From SMWC01 sp045561055 (GTDB lineage: Bacteria > Pseudomonadota > Gammaproteobacteria > Steroidobacterales > Rariloculaceae), in NCBI GenBank assembly GCA_045561055.1, contig JBJKYL010000017.1, positions 310,001 through 374,000 on the forward strand: a DNA stretch of 64,000 nucleotides. The letters run 5' to 3'. The translations under genes were made by a program, and so were the position numbers. Below the pieces are notes generated by a model, which was not told where the DNA came from, did no database searches, and saw only the letters and a list, made by a program, of their open reading frames with translations. Positions 17,864 through 26,526 of the stretch are shown in pieces (the first letter of the stretch is position 1; each line of letters opens with the position of its first letter).

Positions 17864-18612
17864 TTTACATCCTCCACCACCAACTGCTGAACCCAACGCG
17901 TTGCCTTTTCGCGCTCAAGCACTTCACCTTGCAAGCGAGTCAAAACCAGCCATGCGAAAAAAGCCGTAAATCCTACGATATTGATCAGTAGCGGGATCAG
18001 CATCGCGGTATCGATCGACGGGGAATCGAACTGTGCAATTGTCGGGCCTTGGTGCAGTGTGCTCCACCATTCGACCGAGTAATGAATGATTGGTACATTA
18101 ATGACGCCAACAACGGCCAAAATAGCGCTGACTCGATCTGCTTTGTCCCGATCGTCAAACGCCAGTCGCAAGACCATGTAACCAATAAAAAGAAACAAGA
18201 GTAGTAATTCAAATACAAGTCTTGCATCACCCCATTCCCAATAGGTTCCCCACATCGGTTTGCCCCAAACAGCACCGGTCACTAGCGCAAGTAAGGTAAA
18301 CGATGCGCCCACCGGCGCAATACTAACCGCTACCGCGTGGGCGAGTTTAATGCGCCACACAAAGCCGATCCCAGCGGTACTGGCTAACACAACGTAGGCG
18401 AGCATTCCAATATAAGCAGTCGGTACATGAACATAGATAATTCGAAACGCTTCGCCCTGGAGATAGTCTGGTGGAGCGAGAACAAGTCCCCCATATGTGC
18501 CGACGAACATGAGCACGAGGCTCACGACCGCAAGCCACCGAGACCATCGTTGCGCGAATCGATAGAAGTGCGGCGGCGAGGCGAAAGAGTGAAACCATCG
18601 AACGAATCCCAC
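17860..18612 (-). CDS. ccmC: haem exporter membrane protein CcmC
   Basis: A 250-residue protein with six membrane segments and the tryptophan-rich WWD-type motif GKPMWGTYWEWGDARLVFEL near residue 125. Conserved histidines are in IYVHVPTAYIG and IIHYSVEWWSTLHQ. It binds haem at the periplasmic face and loads it on to CcmE. The start is GTG at 18612 with GGGAG ahead. It overlaps ccmD at its stop. Confidence 0.94.
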   Translation of the reverse strand: MGFVRWFHSFASPPHFYRFAQRWSRWLAVVSLVLMFVGTYGGLVLAPPDYLQGEAFRIIYVHVPTAYIGMLAYVVLASTAGIGFVWRIKLAHAVAVSIAPVGASFTLLALVTGAVWGKPMWGTYWEWGDARLVFELLLLFLFIGYMVLRLAFDDRDKADRVSAILAVVGVINVPIIHYSVEWWSTLHQGPTIAQFDSPSIDTAMLIPLLINIVGFTAFFAWLVLTRLQGEVLEREKATRWVQQLVVEDVK

Positions 18613-18622
18613 AGCACACTCC

Positions 18623-19288
18623 CTATTCTAAACCGACTCGCAAAGCCGCTGCGCAGGCTAGCGGCCCGATCGAAGCGGACAACACAGCAAACGCGGCTAA
18701 AAGGTACAACGGACCTTGAGTCGGCTCACTATGAATCGCCAGGTCAGTAACGCGCGCACCGAAAATCAGTACAGGTGAGGTTAAGGGTAATACCAAAAGA
18801 CCAATGATCGCCCCACCGCCGCGTACGCTCACGGTCAATGCGGCGCCGAGCGCAGCCAAAATGCTCAAGGTTGGCGTCGCAAGTAATAGCGCTAACATCA
18901 AAACCTTTAACGATTCAGCAGGAACATGGAACGACAGAGCAATGATCGGTGTAATAACAATAAGTGGTACACCACTCACTATCCAGTGAGCCACTATCTT
19001 CGCCAGCGCGATTAACGCTAGCGGAGCGGGACTGAGCGTTAGTTGTTCCATGCTTCCGTCCTGCACGTCAGTGCGAAATAAGCCATCCAGAGCAAGAAGA
19101 GAGGATAGCAGCGCTGCTATCCACAAAAAACCTGTCCCCGCGGATTGCAACAGTTCCTCATTTGGCGATAACGCTAAGGGAAATAGCGATGCGACGATAG
19201 TAAAAAAAATCAACGGGGTCGCACGTTCACCCCAGCGCCTTGATGATAGACGAAGATCGCGACCTAAGACTAGTATCACCGTACTCAT
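18623..19288 (-). CDS. ccmB: haem exporter ABC permease CcmB
   Basis: A 221-residue permease with six hydrophobic segments and the conserved DGLFRTDVQDGSMEQL stretch near residue 68. Together with the CcmA ATPase it forms the ABC part of the CcmABCD complex, which releases haem-loaded CcmE. Its ATG follows the ccmA stop codon directly (no spacer), and ccmC starts 10 bases after it. Confidence 0.93.
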   Translation of the reverse strand: MSTVILVLGRDLRLSSRRWGERATPLIFFTIVASLFPLALSPNEELLQSAGTGFLWIAALLSSLLALDGLFRTDVQDGSMEQLTLSPAPLALIALAKIVAHWIVSGVPLIVITPIIALSFHVPAESLKVLMLALLLATPTLSILAALGAALTVSVRGGGAIIGLLVLPLTSPVLIFGARVTDLAIHSEPTQGPLYLLAAFAVLSASIGPLACAAALRVGLE

Positions 19289-19912
19289 TTAGAGCTCAAC
19301 CTCAACCGCGACTTTTCCCGAAAGATTATCGGCAAGATGCGTTGCGACGACAGCAGTACCCCCCGATTCCGCATGGGAGGCGAGCCAGCCTGCCACTATC
19401 TTAGTACCAGCAGCATCAAGATTCGTAAAGGGTTCGTCGAGCAACCACAATTGCGCTTGACGTAATCGCATACAACCGAGAGCGACCCGCCGTCGCTGAC
19501 CAGCAGACAGGTAACGCACTTGGCTGTCAGCTAAAGCCGCCAAACCGAGCTCTTCAAGTAACGCCGCGACAGGGCTATTAGTCATCCATAACGATCGATA
19601 GAACTCGAGGTTCTCGACAACAGTAAGATCCTTTTTCAGTCCCTCGAGATGTCCCTGATAGACAATTGCTATACGGGCTTCCGGGGTAAATATACGAACG
19701 TCCTTGCCTCGCCAGGTCACTATCCCTTTAGCAGGAAGAGATAGCCCTGCCAGGATCCGTAACAACGTTGTCTTACCCGTACCGTTTCCACCAGTAATAA
19801 TTGCGATCTCGCCACCCTCAAGCTCGAAACTCAGGTTAGAAAAAAGGCGGTTTTCCCCGCGCCAAATCTCAAGCGCGCTGACGTTTAAACCGGCAGTGGA
19901 GAATTCGCTCAA
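19289..19912 (-). CDS. ccmA: haem exporter ATP-binding protein CcmA
   Basis: A 207-residue ABC ATPase. Walker A is ITGGNGTGKTTLLRIL near residue 38, the signature is YLSAGQRRRVALGCM near residue 135, and Walker B is LWLLDEPFTNLD near residue 157, with the H-loop in VVATHLAD. It powers the CcmABCD step of haem transfer to CcmE. It is the first gene of the nine-gene ccm operon. The start is taken as TTG at 19912, since no ATG or GTG fits the usual N-terminus; this is the least certain point. Confidence 0.92.
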   Translation of the reverse strand: MSEFSTAGLNVSALEIWRGENRLFSNLSFELEGGEIAIITGGNGTGKTTLLRILAGLSLPAKGIVTWRGKDVRIFTPEARIAIVYQGHLEGLKKDLTVVENLEFYRSLWMTNSPVAALLEELGLAALADSQVRYLSAGQRRRVALGCMRLRQAQLWLLDEPFTNLDAAGTKIVAGWLASHAESGGTAVVATHLADNLSGKVAVEVEL

Positions 19913-20302
19913 GGTCAGATCCGATGATTCAATACGATGCGGCGGCTATTTTCGCCTCTGAGGGGTCAATTGCAAGTAAATCAATAGCGATAATTCTAGG
20001 GGCGAACACATCTCAATTCTATTAACTTATAGATTGTCAGATTGGTTAACCAATCCGGGGAATTCGAAAGAAACACCTCTCGCTATGCAACCCGCCCTCG
20101 AATTCGTTGTTTATTTGCAACGATCGAATTGTTCTAAGCAATCTATAGGTACTGTTATTACCTAAAATAATCGTGGCGTAAAAGCCAAATAAGCTAGAAT
20201 TTCTTAACAACAGTTGTTAACCTCCACCTACCTAAAGTAGTTATTACCAATAGTTTTGAGATTGTTGTCACTGTAACTCCATAGTTTTAAAAGGGGAACT
20301 TG
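19913..20302. other. divergent intergenic region, ccmA / TonB receptor
   Basis: 390 bases of AT-rich DNA without a plausible gene. It must hold the promoters of the ccm operon and of the receptor. Visible elements are a perfect palindrome at 20204-20220 and two copies of GTTATTACC at 20154-20162 and 20240-20248. No ferric-uptake box was recognised. Confidence 0.6.
20204..20220. promoter_or_regulatory. perfect 8-bp palindrome, candidate operator
   Basis: TTAACAAC, one central A, then GTTGTTAA: a perfect inverted repeat 83 bases before the receptor start. The form suits a dimeric repressor or activator site. No regulator gene is nearby, so the binder is unknown. Confidence 0.45.
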
Positions 20303-23300
20303 ATGTCTAGATATCCATTTCTGGCAGCCACAACCTTGTTGCTGTATTCGTTAACATCACTATCTGTAAATGCCCAAACCCCCGACGCCGGTCCGCTCGA
20401 GGAAGTGGTAGTGACAGGCTCGTATCTGTATACAGGTATCGATTCCCCATCACCAGTTTCAGTGGTTGATGGTGAAGATATTATGGTCGAAGCGCCGCAT
20501 GATTTAATGCAGTTCTTCTTTTCTAATGTTCCGCAAAACTATAGCGGTGACACGGGAGCGCAGACCGGCTCCAACTCTCAGCCCAGACTCCGGGGCGGTG
20601 GCCGATCCTCTAATCTAAATTTACGCGGTATCGGTGATGAGAACACACTGACTGTGCTGAATGGCAGACGGACTATCCCGTCAGTCATTGACGGTCAGGG
20701 ATGGCCGACGGTAGACATCAACTCGATGGTGCCTCGTATAGCTATTGGCCGTGCGGAAATTCTTCTCGACGGTGGTTCAGCGCTGTTCGGATCTGATCCG
20801 GTAGCCGGCGTGGTGAACTTCATCACCCGTAATGACTTCCGTGGCTTCGATTTCTCATTGGACACAAAAATCAATGAAACGGTCCCCGATGCTAAAAACT
20901 ATACGTTTGGTGCGCTCTGGGGTGCCGGCGACGATGAGACCAGCGGGATACTTTCGGTTGAGTTTATGCAGAGCGACCGGATTAATATTTATGACATCGA
21001 ACTTAAGGGAGATACCGACCCTGACGTAACACCCGAGTTCGGGACCGGTCTCGGGAATCTTAGTGGGTTGAACTTTGATGCTCCAGGTATGGGTACGTGG
21101 GTTGATCCCGATTGCGGTAACCCAGCCATTGGAGCACCGATTTTAGCTGGCTATCCAAGCTATAACGACGGGGATTTTGATCGTGAGGCCGATAACAGGT
21201 GGGTAAACGCCCCCGGAAGCAATGCTGCTATAGAGTGTTCTTGGCCATCAGGATTTAATCCCGGCATGGCCGTTCAGCATGATATGTCACAAATCGTCCT
21301 TTTCGCATCTGGCACTCATCGTTTCAGTGATCTACTCACCGCCGGGATTGAAATCAATTACGGTCGTACACGTATTGAGGAAATGGACCTAATGGGCGAC
21401 AACCTAGCAAGAAGCTGGGCTAAGCCGCCGATGGTATTGGGCGCAGACTACGCAATTCCGGCAACCCATCCAGGACTTCTCCGCGCACAGGCGCTAGATC
21501 CGAAATTCGGTAAGGAGATTGTCTCTATGGGAATGGCGATGGCGTACAACGGCGCAATCTATCAGGAGGGCGAGACTCTACCTTATGGCGTCGGAACTAC
21601 TCTGCCGCACATGCCATCTTTTAATCGCTATGACCTCTTTCGAGCGGCCTTGACTCTCGAAGGTTCAATTCCAAACTCTGTTTGGGCATGGAAAGCGGAT
21701 GTTTCAGCTGCCTATAATCAGATGGACAATGCCCTTCGAGACATGCTGCTGCAAAACTATCCGTTGGCGATTAACGGCTGGGGCGGGCCTGATTGTGGCG
21801 TGACAGATATAACTGCCGCGAATAACCCCACACCGGGGACAGGTAATTGTGAGTACTACAACCCATTCATGAGTAACGCAGTGCCTGAGAGCCAAGGGGG
21901 TATCCAGACCTCTGCTGAATTGCTTGAGTGGCTCGTTCCTAACAGACTCGACACTTTCCACACAGAGTTTGTTAGTGCTGATTTTCTCGTGACAGGTGAG
22001 GTTGGTAATTTGCCAGGTGGGCCAATCGGCGTTGCTGCCGGAGTTGCCTACCGTAAACAAACCCAGAGTCGAGACTCAGATGCAATGAGCAATCTTGCGA
22101 TGCTCGCAACGGTTGGCACCTTTAATGACTGGGCTGGTAGCATCTCGGTCGATTCAATTTTTGGTGAGCTTGCGCTTCCTGTAACAGACACTGTAAACGT
22201 TCAGCTTGCTGTTCGAAATGAGTCATACGCATTAGGCTTCGCGGAAACGACTCCAAAAATTGCTGTTAACTGGACTGCTAATGACGATCTGACAGTGCGA
22301 GCATCATATGGTACTTCCTTCAGAGGTCCTTCTGTCGTTCACGCTCATGCATCTCAGATTATCCAAGGTATGGGTATGCGGTTTGTTAACCAGGCAGGCT
22401 CAATGTATGGCATGGGTGGTGGGCTGTCCTTCCTGTACGAAATTAGAAACTCTCAGGAGGTAACACCCCAAACCGCGGATAGCTTCTCTCTGGGTTTCGA
22501 CTGGGATTTTGCCGACAATCATAGTTTTGGTGGTAGCTGGACGGCATATGATTTTAAGAATCGTATCGTGACCCCGACTGCACCTACAGTGATGATGGGT
22601 GAAGCGTGCCTCAGTCGGGGTGCCGATGGACTACCGACTATTCACCAAGGCGATATTGTCTATGTCCCCGTTTCACAGGGCGGCTGCGGAATCGCATACG
22701 ATGCTTCTCAGCCAATCACCTACCCGAACCTGGCGAAAACCGTCGGCATGGTTCAAAACGTCGGTGGGCTGCAAGCGGAATTCCTCGACCTACGAGCTAA
22801 TTTCAACTGGGACACTGCTTATGGCTCGATTAGCATTTCGCCTCAGGCAGCTTTCACACTGAAATACCTTTTTGATAATTCGTTTAAGGGCGCTGGGGTA
22901 GAAACCTTATGCCCGGATTATATGTGTAATGGGATCGGACGGGATATCGGCGCAACTACCGGTATGGGTGGTAGTTTCAACGGCGTGACCTCTATGCCAC
23001 ACTGGCAAGGAAATATTCCGCTTACCTGGAATATTAATGGAGATCATACAGTTCGCCTTAACGCCAATTATCGTGACGGCTTAAACGCACAGATAGAGGA
23101 CCTTAACACTGCAGAGCTCGAAACCTTCAATCATGAAGAAGGATTGTGGACCGTTAACGCAAACTATATCTATAACTTCGGTAACGGTAGTCTGAACTTT
23201 TTTGTGCAAAACTTAATGGCTACTGAGCCGCCAGCTACCAATGGAAATCGGTTCTTCCGCCGACTACGAGAATATGGTGTGCAATTTAGATGGGGTTTTG

Positions 23301-23308
23301 ATAACTGA
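20303..23308 (+). CDS. TonB-dependent outer-membrane receptor
   Basis: A 1001-residue protein with a signal peptide (cleaved near VNAQ), a short TonB-box-like EEVVVTGS stretch, an N-terminal plug (SPSPVSVVDGEDIM, then RGIGDENTLTVLNGRRTIPS and GSALFGSDPVAGVVNFITR), and a long beta-barrel with alternating aromatic strands. The C-terminus (REYGVQFRWGFDN) ends in Asn rather than the usual Phe. It imports an iron complex, vitamin or carbohydrate/peptide-like ligand with TonB-ExbBD energy. ATG 20303 follows AAAAGGGGA at good spacing. It stands alone, followed by a strong terminator. The RGxGDENTLTVLNGRR form and size suggest an oligomer or peptide receptor rather than a siderophore receptor, but this is weak. 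Confidence 0.92.
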   Translation: MSRYPFLAATTLLLYSLTSLSVNAQTPDAGPLEEVVVTGSYLYTGIDSPSPVSVVDGEDIMVEAPHDLMQFFFSNVPQNYSGDTGAQTGSNSQPRLRGGGRSSNLNLRGIGDENTLTVLNGRRTIPSVIDGQGWPTVDINSMVPRIAIGRAEILLDGGSALFGSDPVAGVVNFITRNDFRGFDFSLDTKINETVPDAKNYTFGALWGAGDDETSGILSVEFMQSDRINIYDIELKGDTDPDVTPEFGTGLGNLSGLNFDAPGMGTWVDPDCGNPAIGAPILAGYPSYNDGDFDREADNRWVNAPGSNAAIECSWPSGFNPGMAVQHDMSQIVLFASGTHRFSDLLTAGIEINYGRTRIEEMDLMGDNLARSWAKPPMVLGADYAIPATHPGLLRAQALDPKFGKEIVSMGMAMAYNGAIYQEGETLPYGVGTTLPHMPSFNRYDLFRAALTLEGSIPNSVWAWKADVSAAYNQMDNALRDMLLQNYPLAINGWGGPDCGVTDITAANNPTPGTGNCEYYNPFMSNAVPESQGGIQTSAELLEWLVPNRLDTFHTEFVSADFLVTGEVGNLPGGPIGVAAGVAYRKQTQSRDSDAMSNLAMLATVGTFNDWAGSISVDSIFGELALPVTDTVNVQLAVRNESYALGFAETTPKIAVNWTANDDLTVRASYGTSFRGPSVVHAHASQIIQGMGMRFVNQAGSMYGMGGGLSFLYEIRNSQEVTPQTADSFSLGFDWDFADNHSFGGSWTAYDFKNRIVTPTAPTVMMGEACLSRGADGLPTIHQGDIVYVPVSQGGCGIAYDASQPITYPNLAKTVGMVQNVGGLQAEFLDLRANFNWDTAYGSISISPQAAFTLKYLFDNSFKGAGVETLCPDYMCNGIGRDIGATTGMGGSFNGVTSMPHWQGNIPLTWNINGDHTVRLNANYRDGLNAQIEDLNTAELETFNHEEGLWTVNANYIYNFGNGSLNFFVQNLMATEPPATNGNRFFRRLREYGVQFRWGFDN

Positions 23309-23335
23309 TAGCTGAATAAAACATATGCTGTATAC

Positions 23336-23370
23336 GGCCGGCTAGCGCTATGCTAGCTGGCCTTTTTTTT
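23336..23370 (+). terminator. rho-independent terminator of the TonB receptor gene
   Basis: An 11-bp stem (23336-23346 with 23352-23362, one G-T wobble) has a five-base loop and is followed by eight T at 23363-23370. It lies 27 bases after the receptor stop codon. Confidence 0.92.
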
Positions 23371-23503
23371 AGCTCCGTCCTACTACGATCCTTGTCACTT
23401 TCATACGCTCACATTAAGTTAGCTTTGATAGCTCGTGTGTTTAAATCGTGTTAGAGACTATATGGTAGACTTTAGCAGCTCATAACGATTTGAGGATTCT
23501 AAG

Positions 23504-23854
23504 ATGAGACAAGCTTCAGGATTCGTTGTACTGTTATTTGGAATGGTAATTTCGGCATGCGGATCCAACTACTCAATAGTTGAGCCACCCCAGCAAGCTC
23601 AGGTAACAGCTGGAGAACAGCCTCCTCTCCAAGAAATAACGCTTAACGTTAAGAGCCTTGCGCTAGCGCCTTCTGCAAACAATGCACTCGCGAGCGACGA
23701 TCGTTTGGTCTGCACTAGAGAGAGACGTACCAGTAGCCACATTCCGACCAATCGGTGTCGAACGAAAGCACAACGGCGCGACGAAAGCGAACGCGCCCAA
23801 GAATGGATGCGCACTCAGGGCGAGTTCGGAAGTGTGAACGTACTCAAAAACTAG
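23504..23854 (+). CDS. small predicted lipoprotein, unknown function
   Basis: A 116-residue protein with a lipoprotein signal: hydrophobic stretch FVVLLFGMVISAC, lipidation Cys at 19. The mature part is Pro/Gln-rich at first, then has a conserved-looking basic C-terminal block (LVCTRERRTSSHIPTNRCRT) with two cysteines, similar in layout to short proteobacterial proteins that carry a Cys-x-n-TGS-x-Cys pattern. A TGAGGA ribosome site precedes the ATG. It is a single gene between the receptor terminator and the MORN protein. I do not recognise a function; the cysteines may form a disulfide in the periplasm. Confidence 0.65.
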   Translation: MRQASGFVVLLFGMVISACGSNYSIVEPPQQAQVTAGEQPPLQEITLNVKSLALAPSANNALASDDRLVCTRERRTSSHIPTNRCRTKAQRRDESERAQEWMRTQGEFGSVNVLKN

Positions 23855-23985
23855 CTGTCCGAAACCAATATTTACCGTTCTAAAGTGCACGATGGTTTCT
23901 ATTTTATGGGTATTGAGTTCTAATAAATCACGAGTACCTTCAACCCTAAGTCGTTAAGCCACGGTTTCCCATTAGATAGCTGCTT

Positions 23986-24738
23986 ATGAAGTCTAGCAAT
24001 GTCCGTAACTTCGAACTCTTTTTGGAAAGATGCTCTATTGGGACTTGTGTCTTCATCTTAAACGGTTGTGGAGATGGGGCTCCTATCTCGGCCCCACTAT
24101 CTGGCTATATTGAAGCTGCTATTTCGGAACTAGCCCCTTGTCCCACTAGCGAAAACCAAGCCACTTGGAGCGATTGTGTCGGTCGCTATACAGAACCTAA
24201 CGGTACAGAATATGTTGGCGAATTTAGTGACGGTCTAGCAAGCGGACAAGGTACTGGGACCGACATCAACGGCAATCAATATGTTGGCGAATGGGTCAAT
24301 GGCCAATCCAGCGGTCAAGGCACCATGAGCTTTCCAAATGGCGATCGTTATATCGGCCAGTTCAGTAATGGTGAATTCAGCGGTCAAGGGACCTTTACAA
24401 ACGCCGAGGGGGAACAGTGGATCGTTGAATGGAGGAACGGTGCGCCTAATGGTCTAGGCACACAGACTTTCGCCGATGGCAGAGTTTATGTAGGTGAGTT
24501 CAGGGACGGTGAGTTCAACGGTCAAGGAAGATTTACGATACCCAGTGGTACGGAGTATGTGGGTGAATTTAGCAACGGCAAAGCAAATGGCCATGGTACT
24601 GTTATCGATGCAAACGGAAACCAGTACGTTGGCGAATGGCGGGACGGTGAATTCAACGGCCAGGGGACTCTTACCACGCCGGATGGGGTTGTGTGGGAAG
24701 GACAGTGGAGAAACAGCGCTTTTGTTGAAGGCAACTAG
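23986..24738 (+). CDS. MORN-repeat lipoprotein
   Basis: A 250-residue protein. A short, rather weak lipoprotein-type leader (VFILNGC, Cys 28) precedes seven full MORN repeats and a partial eighth, each 23 residues, starting near residue 72 and following the pattern YVGEFxDGxxxGQGTxTxxDG. MORN arrays form a beta-strand platform that binds lipid heads or proteins. The 69-base period is also visible in the DNA, including several copies of GGTGA(A/G)TTCA. Nothing adjacent indicates the partner. It is probably attached to a membrane facing the periplasm if the leader functions; cytoplasmic location remains possible. Confidence 0.8.
   Translation: MKSSNVRNFELFLERCSIGTCVFILNGCGDGAPISAPLSGYIEAAISELAPCPTSENQATWSDCVGRYTEPNGTEYVGEFSDGLASGQGTGTDINGNQYVGEWVNGQSSGQGTMSFPNGDRYIGQFSNGEFSGQGTFTNAEGEQWIVEWRNGAPNGLGTQTFADGRVYVGEFRDGEFNGQGRFTIPSGTEYVGEFSNGKANGHGTVIDANGNQYVGEWRDGEFNGQGTLTTPDGVVWEGQWRNSAFVEGN
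24193..24720 (+). repeat. tandem 69-bp coding repeats (MORN units)
   Basis: About seven and a half imperfect direct repeats of 69 bases encode the MORN units; copies have diverged at the DNA level but keep the Gly/Tyr/Asp framework, which indicates selection on the protein. Confidence 0.7.
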
Positions 24739-24822
24739 ATAAAAAAACGATACGAGATACTTAATAATTCCCGCAACACAATAGTGTAAACATGGGATAT
24801 GTAATCGCTGACTCTTCCTAAT

Positions 24823-24909
24823 TGGTGCCCAGGGCCGGACTCGAACCGGCACGATCTTCCGATCAGCGGATTTTAAGTCCGCTGCGTCTACCAATTCCGC
24901 CACCCGGGC
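24823..24909 (-). tRNA. tRNA-Leu (anticodon UAA)
   Basis: An 87-base tRNA with encoded CCA. The acceptor begins GCCCGGG and pairs with CCTGGGC, the D arm contains TGGCGGAATTGGTAGAC, the anticodon loop is CTTAAAA (UAA), a long variable arm follows, and the T arm has GGTTCGAGTCC. It lies ten bases downstream of tRNA-Cys in the same transcript. Equivalent to E. coli leuZ by anticodon and order. Confidence 0.96.
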
Positions 24910-24918
24910 CTTTATTTA

Positions 24919-24992
24919 TGGAGGCTAGGCCCGGAATCGAACCGAGGTCCGCGGCTTTGCAGGCCGCTGCATAACCACTCTGCCACCTAGCC
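24919..24992 (-). tRNA. tRNA-Cys (anticodon GCA)
   Basis: A 74-base tRNA with encoded CCA; acceptor GGCTAGG/CCTAGCC, anticodon loop CTGCAAA (GCA), T arm GGTTCGATTCC. First of a Cys-Leu pair, as in E. coli cysT-leuZ, but without the preceding tRNA-Gly, which is found at 38906-38981 in the same orientation. Confidence 0.96.
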
Positions 24993-25111
24993 ATAGGCGC
25001 GGAAATGTAGCACACGTTCTTGATCTTCGCCTATCTCCGCTATTTTTAGATATTGTTTCAGGCTCTGATTCCGCATATATATTTAGATTTTCTCCGCCAC
25101 CCTCTCACAAA

Positions 25112-25696
25112 CTAGTTTAGATTTTCAGCTATCCAAAACCGTGTACCAGCAACATCAGCAACTGCGATCAAACCCTTATCGGTAATCTGAAAAAAAGCGA
25201 CACCATCAATAAAGCTAGAGGTAACGTTTACGCCTTCCTGTCCTGCTGCAGCCTGCGCAGTCGCGCTCGAATCCCAACCGCCGTTCAAGAAGCTCTGGAG
25301 ATGATAGTCCTGCTCGAACATGACAATGAGGTCATATTTCTGAGCGCCAAGACCAAAACCAACACCAGCGCTACCCATACGCATATATGAACGGTCACCG
25401 GTAACCCTATTTATAGCTACACCAGAACCTACGGCACCTGTGACCAAGAATCCGCCGGCCTTTGTAACCTCAAATACCGCATAGCCCACTGCCGGATCAA
25501 AAAGTATCTGCGCACTTAAGTTGGTCGCAAGTAAGTTATCCAAGGCAATCTGGGAACGAAGATCGATTTCCATCTGCCGTGCTTTTAGCTCGGCATCATC
25601 GAATGACGTTCCACCGTCTTGCGCCACCACTGAGTTACAGCCGCTTATCGTTAACCCTAAAGTTACTATTTTCACAGCTAAATGCCGCATCCCCAT
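25112..25696 (-). CDS. SYLF (YSC84-like) domain lipoprotein
   Basis: A 194-residue lipoprotein (signal MGMRHLAVKIVTLGLTISGC, lipidation Cys following Ser-Gly). The body is the SYLF/Ysc84 domain: AVGYAVFEVTKAGGFLVTGAVGSGVAI, MRMGSAGVGFGLGAQKYDLIVMFE and a C-terminal GVAFFQITDKGLIAVADVAGTRFW. In eukaryotes the domain binds phosphoinositides and actin; bacterial members are periplasmic lipoproteins of uncertain role. The ATG at 25696 was chosen because AAGGAG lies seven bases before it. The hupE-like gene lies upstream on the same strand, 22 bases before. Confidence 0.82.
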   Translation of the reverse strand: MGMRHLAVKIVTLGLTISGCNSVVAQDGGTSFDDAELKARQMEIDLRSQIALDNLLATNLSAQILFDPAVGYAVFEVTKAGGFLVTGAVGSGVAINRVTGDRSYMRMGSAGVGFGLGAQKYDLIVMFEQDYHLQSFLNGGWDSSATAQAAAGQEGVNVTSSFIDGVAFFQITDKGLIAVADVAGTRFWIAENLN

Positions 25697-25717
25697 AAAC
25701 CGTCTCCTTCTATCCAT

Positions 25718-26398
25718 TTACGTTACTAGAAAACCAGTAATCTGGTAACCCATAAGCGCAAAACCGGCCGCCATTAGTCCCACGTTCGTAGCATAGGCGT
25801 AGCGTAAAAACTTCCCTGAAGCTCGCCACACATTAAAGCCGATCAAGATAACACTGAGCGCCAGAAACTGGCCTATTTCAACTCCCACATTGAATGACAC
25901 CATATTGGTGACCAATCCGTCTTCGGAAATAGCGTAATCCTGTAACTTTGTAGCCAATCCAAAACCGTGAAAAAAACCAAATATTAATACCGCAAGTTTA
26001 ATGTTGGGTTCGTAGCCCAGTTTTCGAAACCCGCCTAGATTCTCAAACGCTTTATAGACTACCGAAAGCCCAATAATTGCATCTACTATATAGGCATTAA
26101 CATGCAATCCGCCAAGCACACCGATAAGAAGCGTGGTGCTATGTCCAACCGCAAAGAGAGTGACATAAAGAGCAACATCCCTAAGTCGATAGAGAAAAAA
26201 GATGACGCCAGCGAGAAACAATAGATGGTCATATCCCGTAACCATATGCTTAGCGCCGAGATATATATACGGGCCGATCTGCGCGCCAACATTATTAATG
26301 ACAAACGCTTGATCGGCTCCTGTAATACCATGGGCCGACACTGCCATAGATAACAGCGCGCCCAAGCCAATTCCCACAATGGCCTTCAGGATTCGCAT
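25718..26398 (-). CDS. HupE/UreJ_2 family membrane protein
   Basis: A 226-residue protein with an N-terminal signal-like helix ending at SAHG and about six more membrane segments. Family blocks are GAKHMVTGYDHLLFLAGVIFF, VGHSTTLLIG and FGFFHGFGLA, with conserved His and Asp residues in the membrane, typical of HupE/UreJ_2 proteins proposed to move nickel, cobalt or other metals. Start ATG 26398 (a GTG lies six bases upstream). Its neighbour across the divergent region is a TRAP transporter; a transmembrane anchored protein often seen with HupE is at 29451. Metal identity is not deducible. Confidence 0.82.
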   Translation of the reverse strand: MRILKAIVGIGLGALLSMAVSAHGITGADQAFVINNVGAQIGPYIYLGAKHMVTGYDHLLFLAGVIFFLYRLRDVALYVTLFAVGHSTTLLIGVLGGLHVNAYIVDAIIGLSVVYKAFENLGGFRKLGYEPNIKLAVLIFGFFHGFGLATKLQDYAISEDGLVTNMVSFNVGVEIGQFLALSVILIGFNVWRASGKFLRYAYATNVGLMAAGFALMGYQITGFLVT

Positions 26399-26455
26399 AA
26401 GCACCTATTGTAGCTGATCACGGTTCAGTTAGCGGCATATATCCGGTCATTTGTC

Positions 26456-26461
26456 TATAAT
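26456..26461 (+). promoter_or_regulatory. candidate -10 box of the TRAP operon
   Basis: A perfect TATAAT, 66 bases before the dctP-like start, within TATAATCCGCG, the same string as at 5640. No good -35 box is spaced correctly, so an activator may be needed. Confidence 0.4.
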
Positions 26462-26526
26462 CCGCGTACTGGGCTCGTTTCAGTCGATTATTACGATAAC
26501 AAAACTGTTTAGGATTCGTCATTAAA

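Noticed and set aside
19913..20302. Fur box upstream of the TonB receptor
   Set aside because: No adequate match to the GATAATGATAATCATTATC-like pattern; the palindrome present is of a different type.
23986..24738. Repeats in this stretch as a CRISPR array or minisatellite
   Set aside because: The 69-base period encodes MORN units in frame, with divergent third positions and no unique spacers.
24454..24903. Minus-strand open frame of 149 codons over the MORN gene and tRNA-Leu
   Set aside because: It is antisense to the MORN repeats and reads through a tRNA gene, so it cannot be a real protein.
24823..24992. tRNA-Cys/tRNA-Leu as a phage or island attachment site with a duplicated 3' end
   Set aside because: I searched by eye for a copy of the tRNA-Gly 3' end near 25000 and of the Leu/Cys ends elsewhere and found none; no integrase gene is present.
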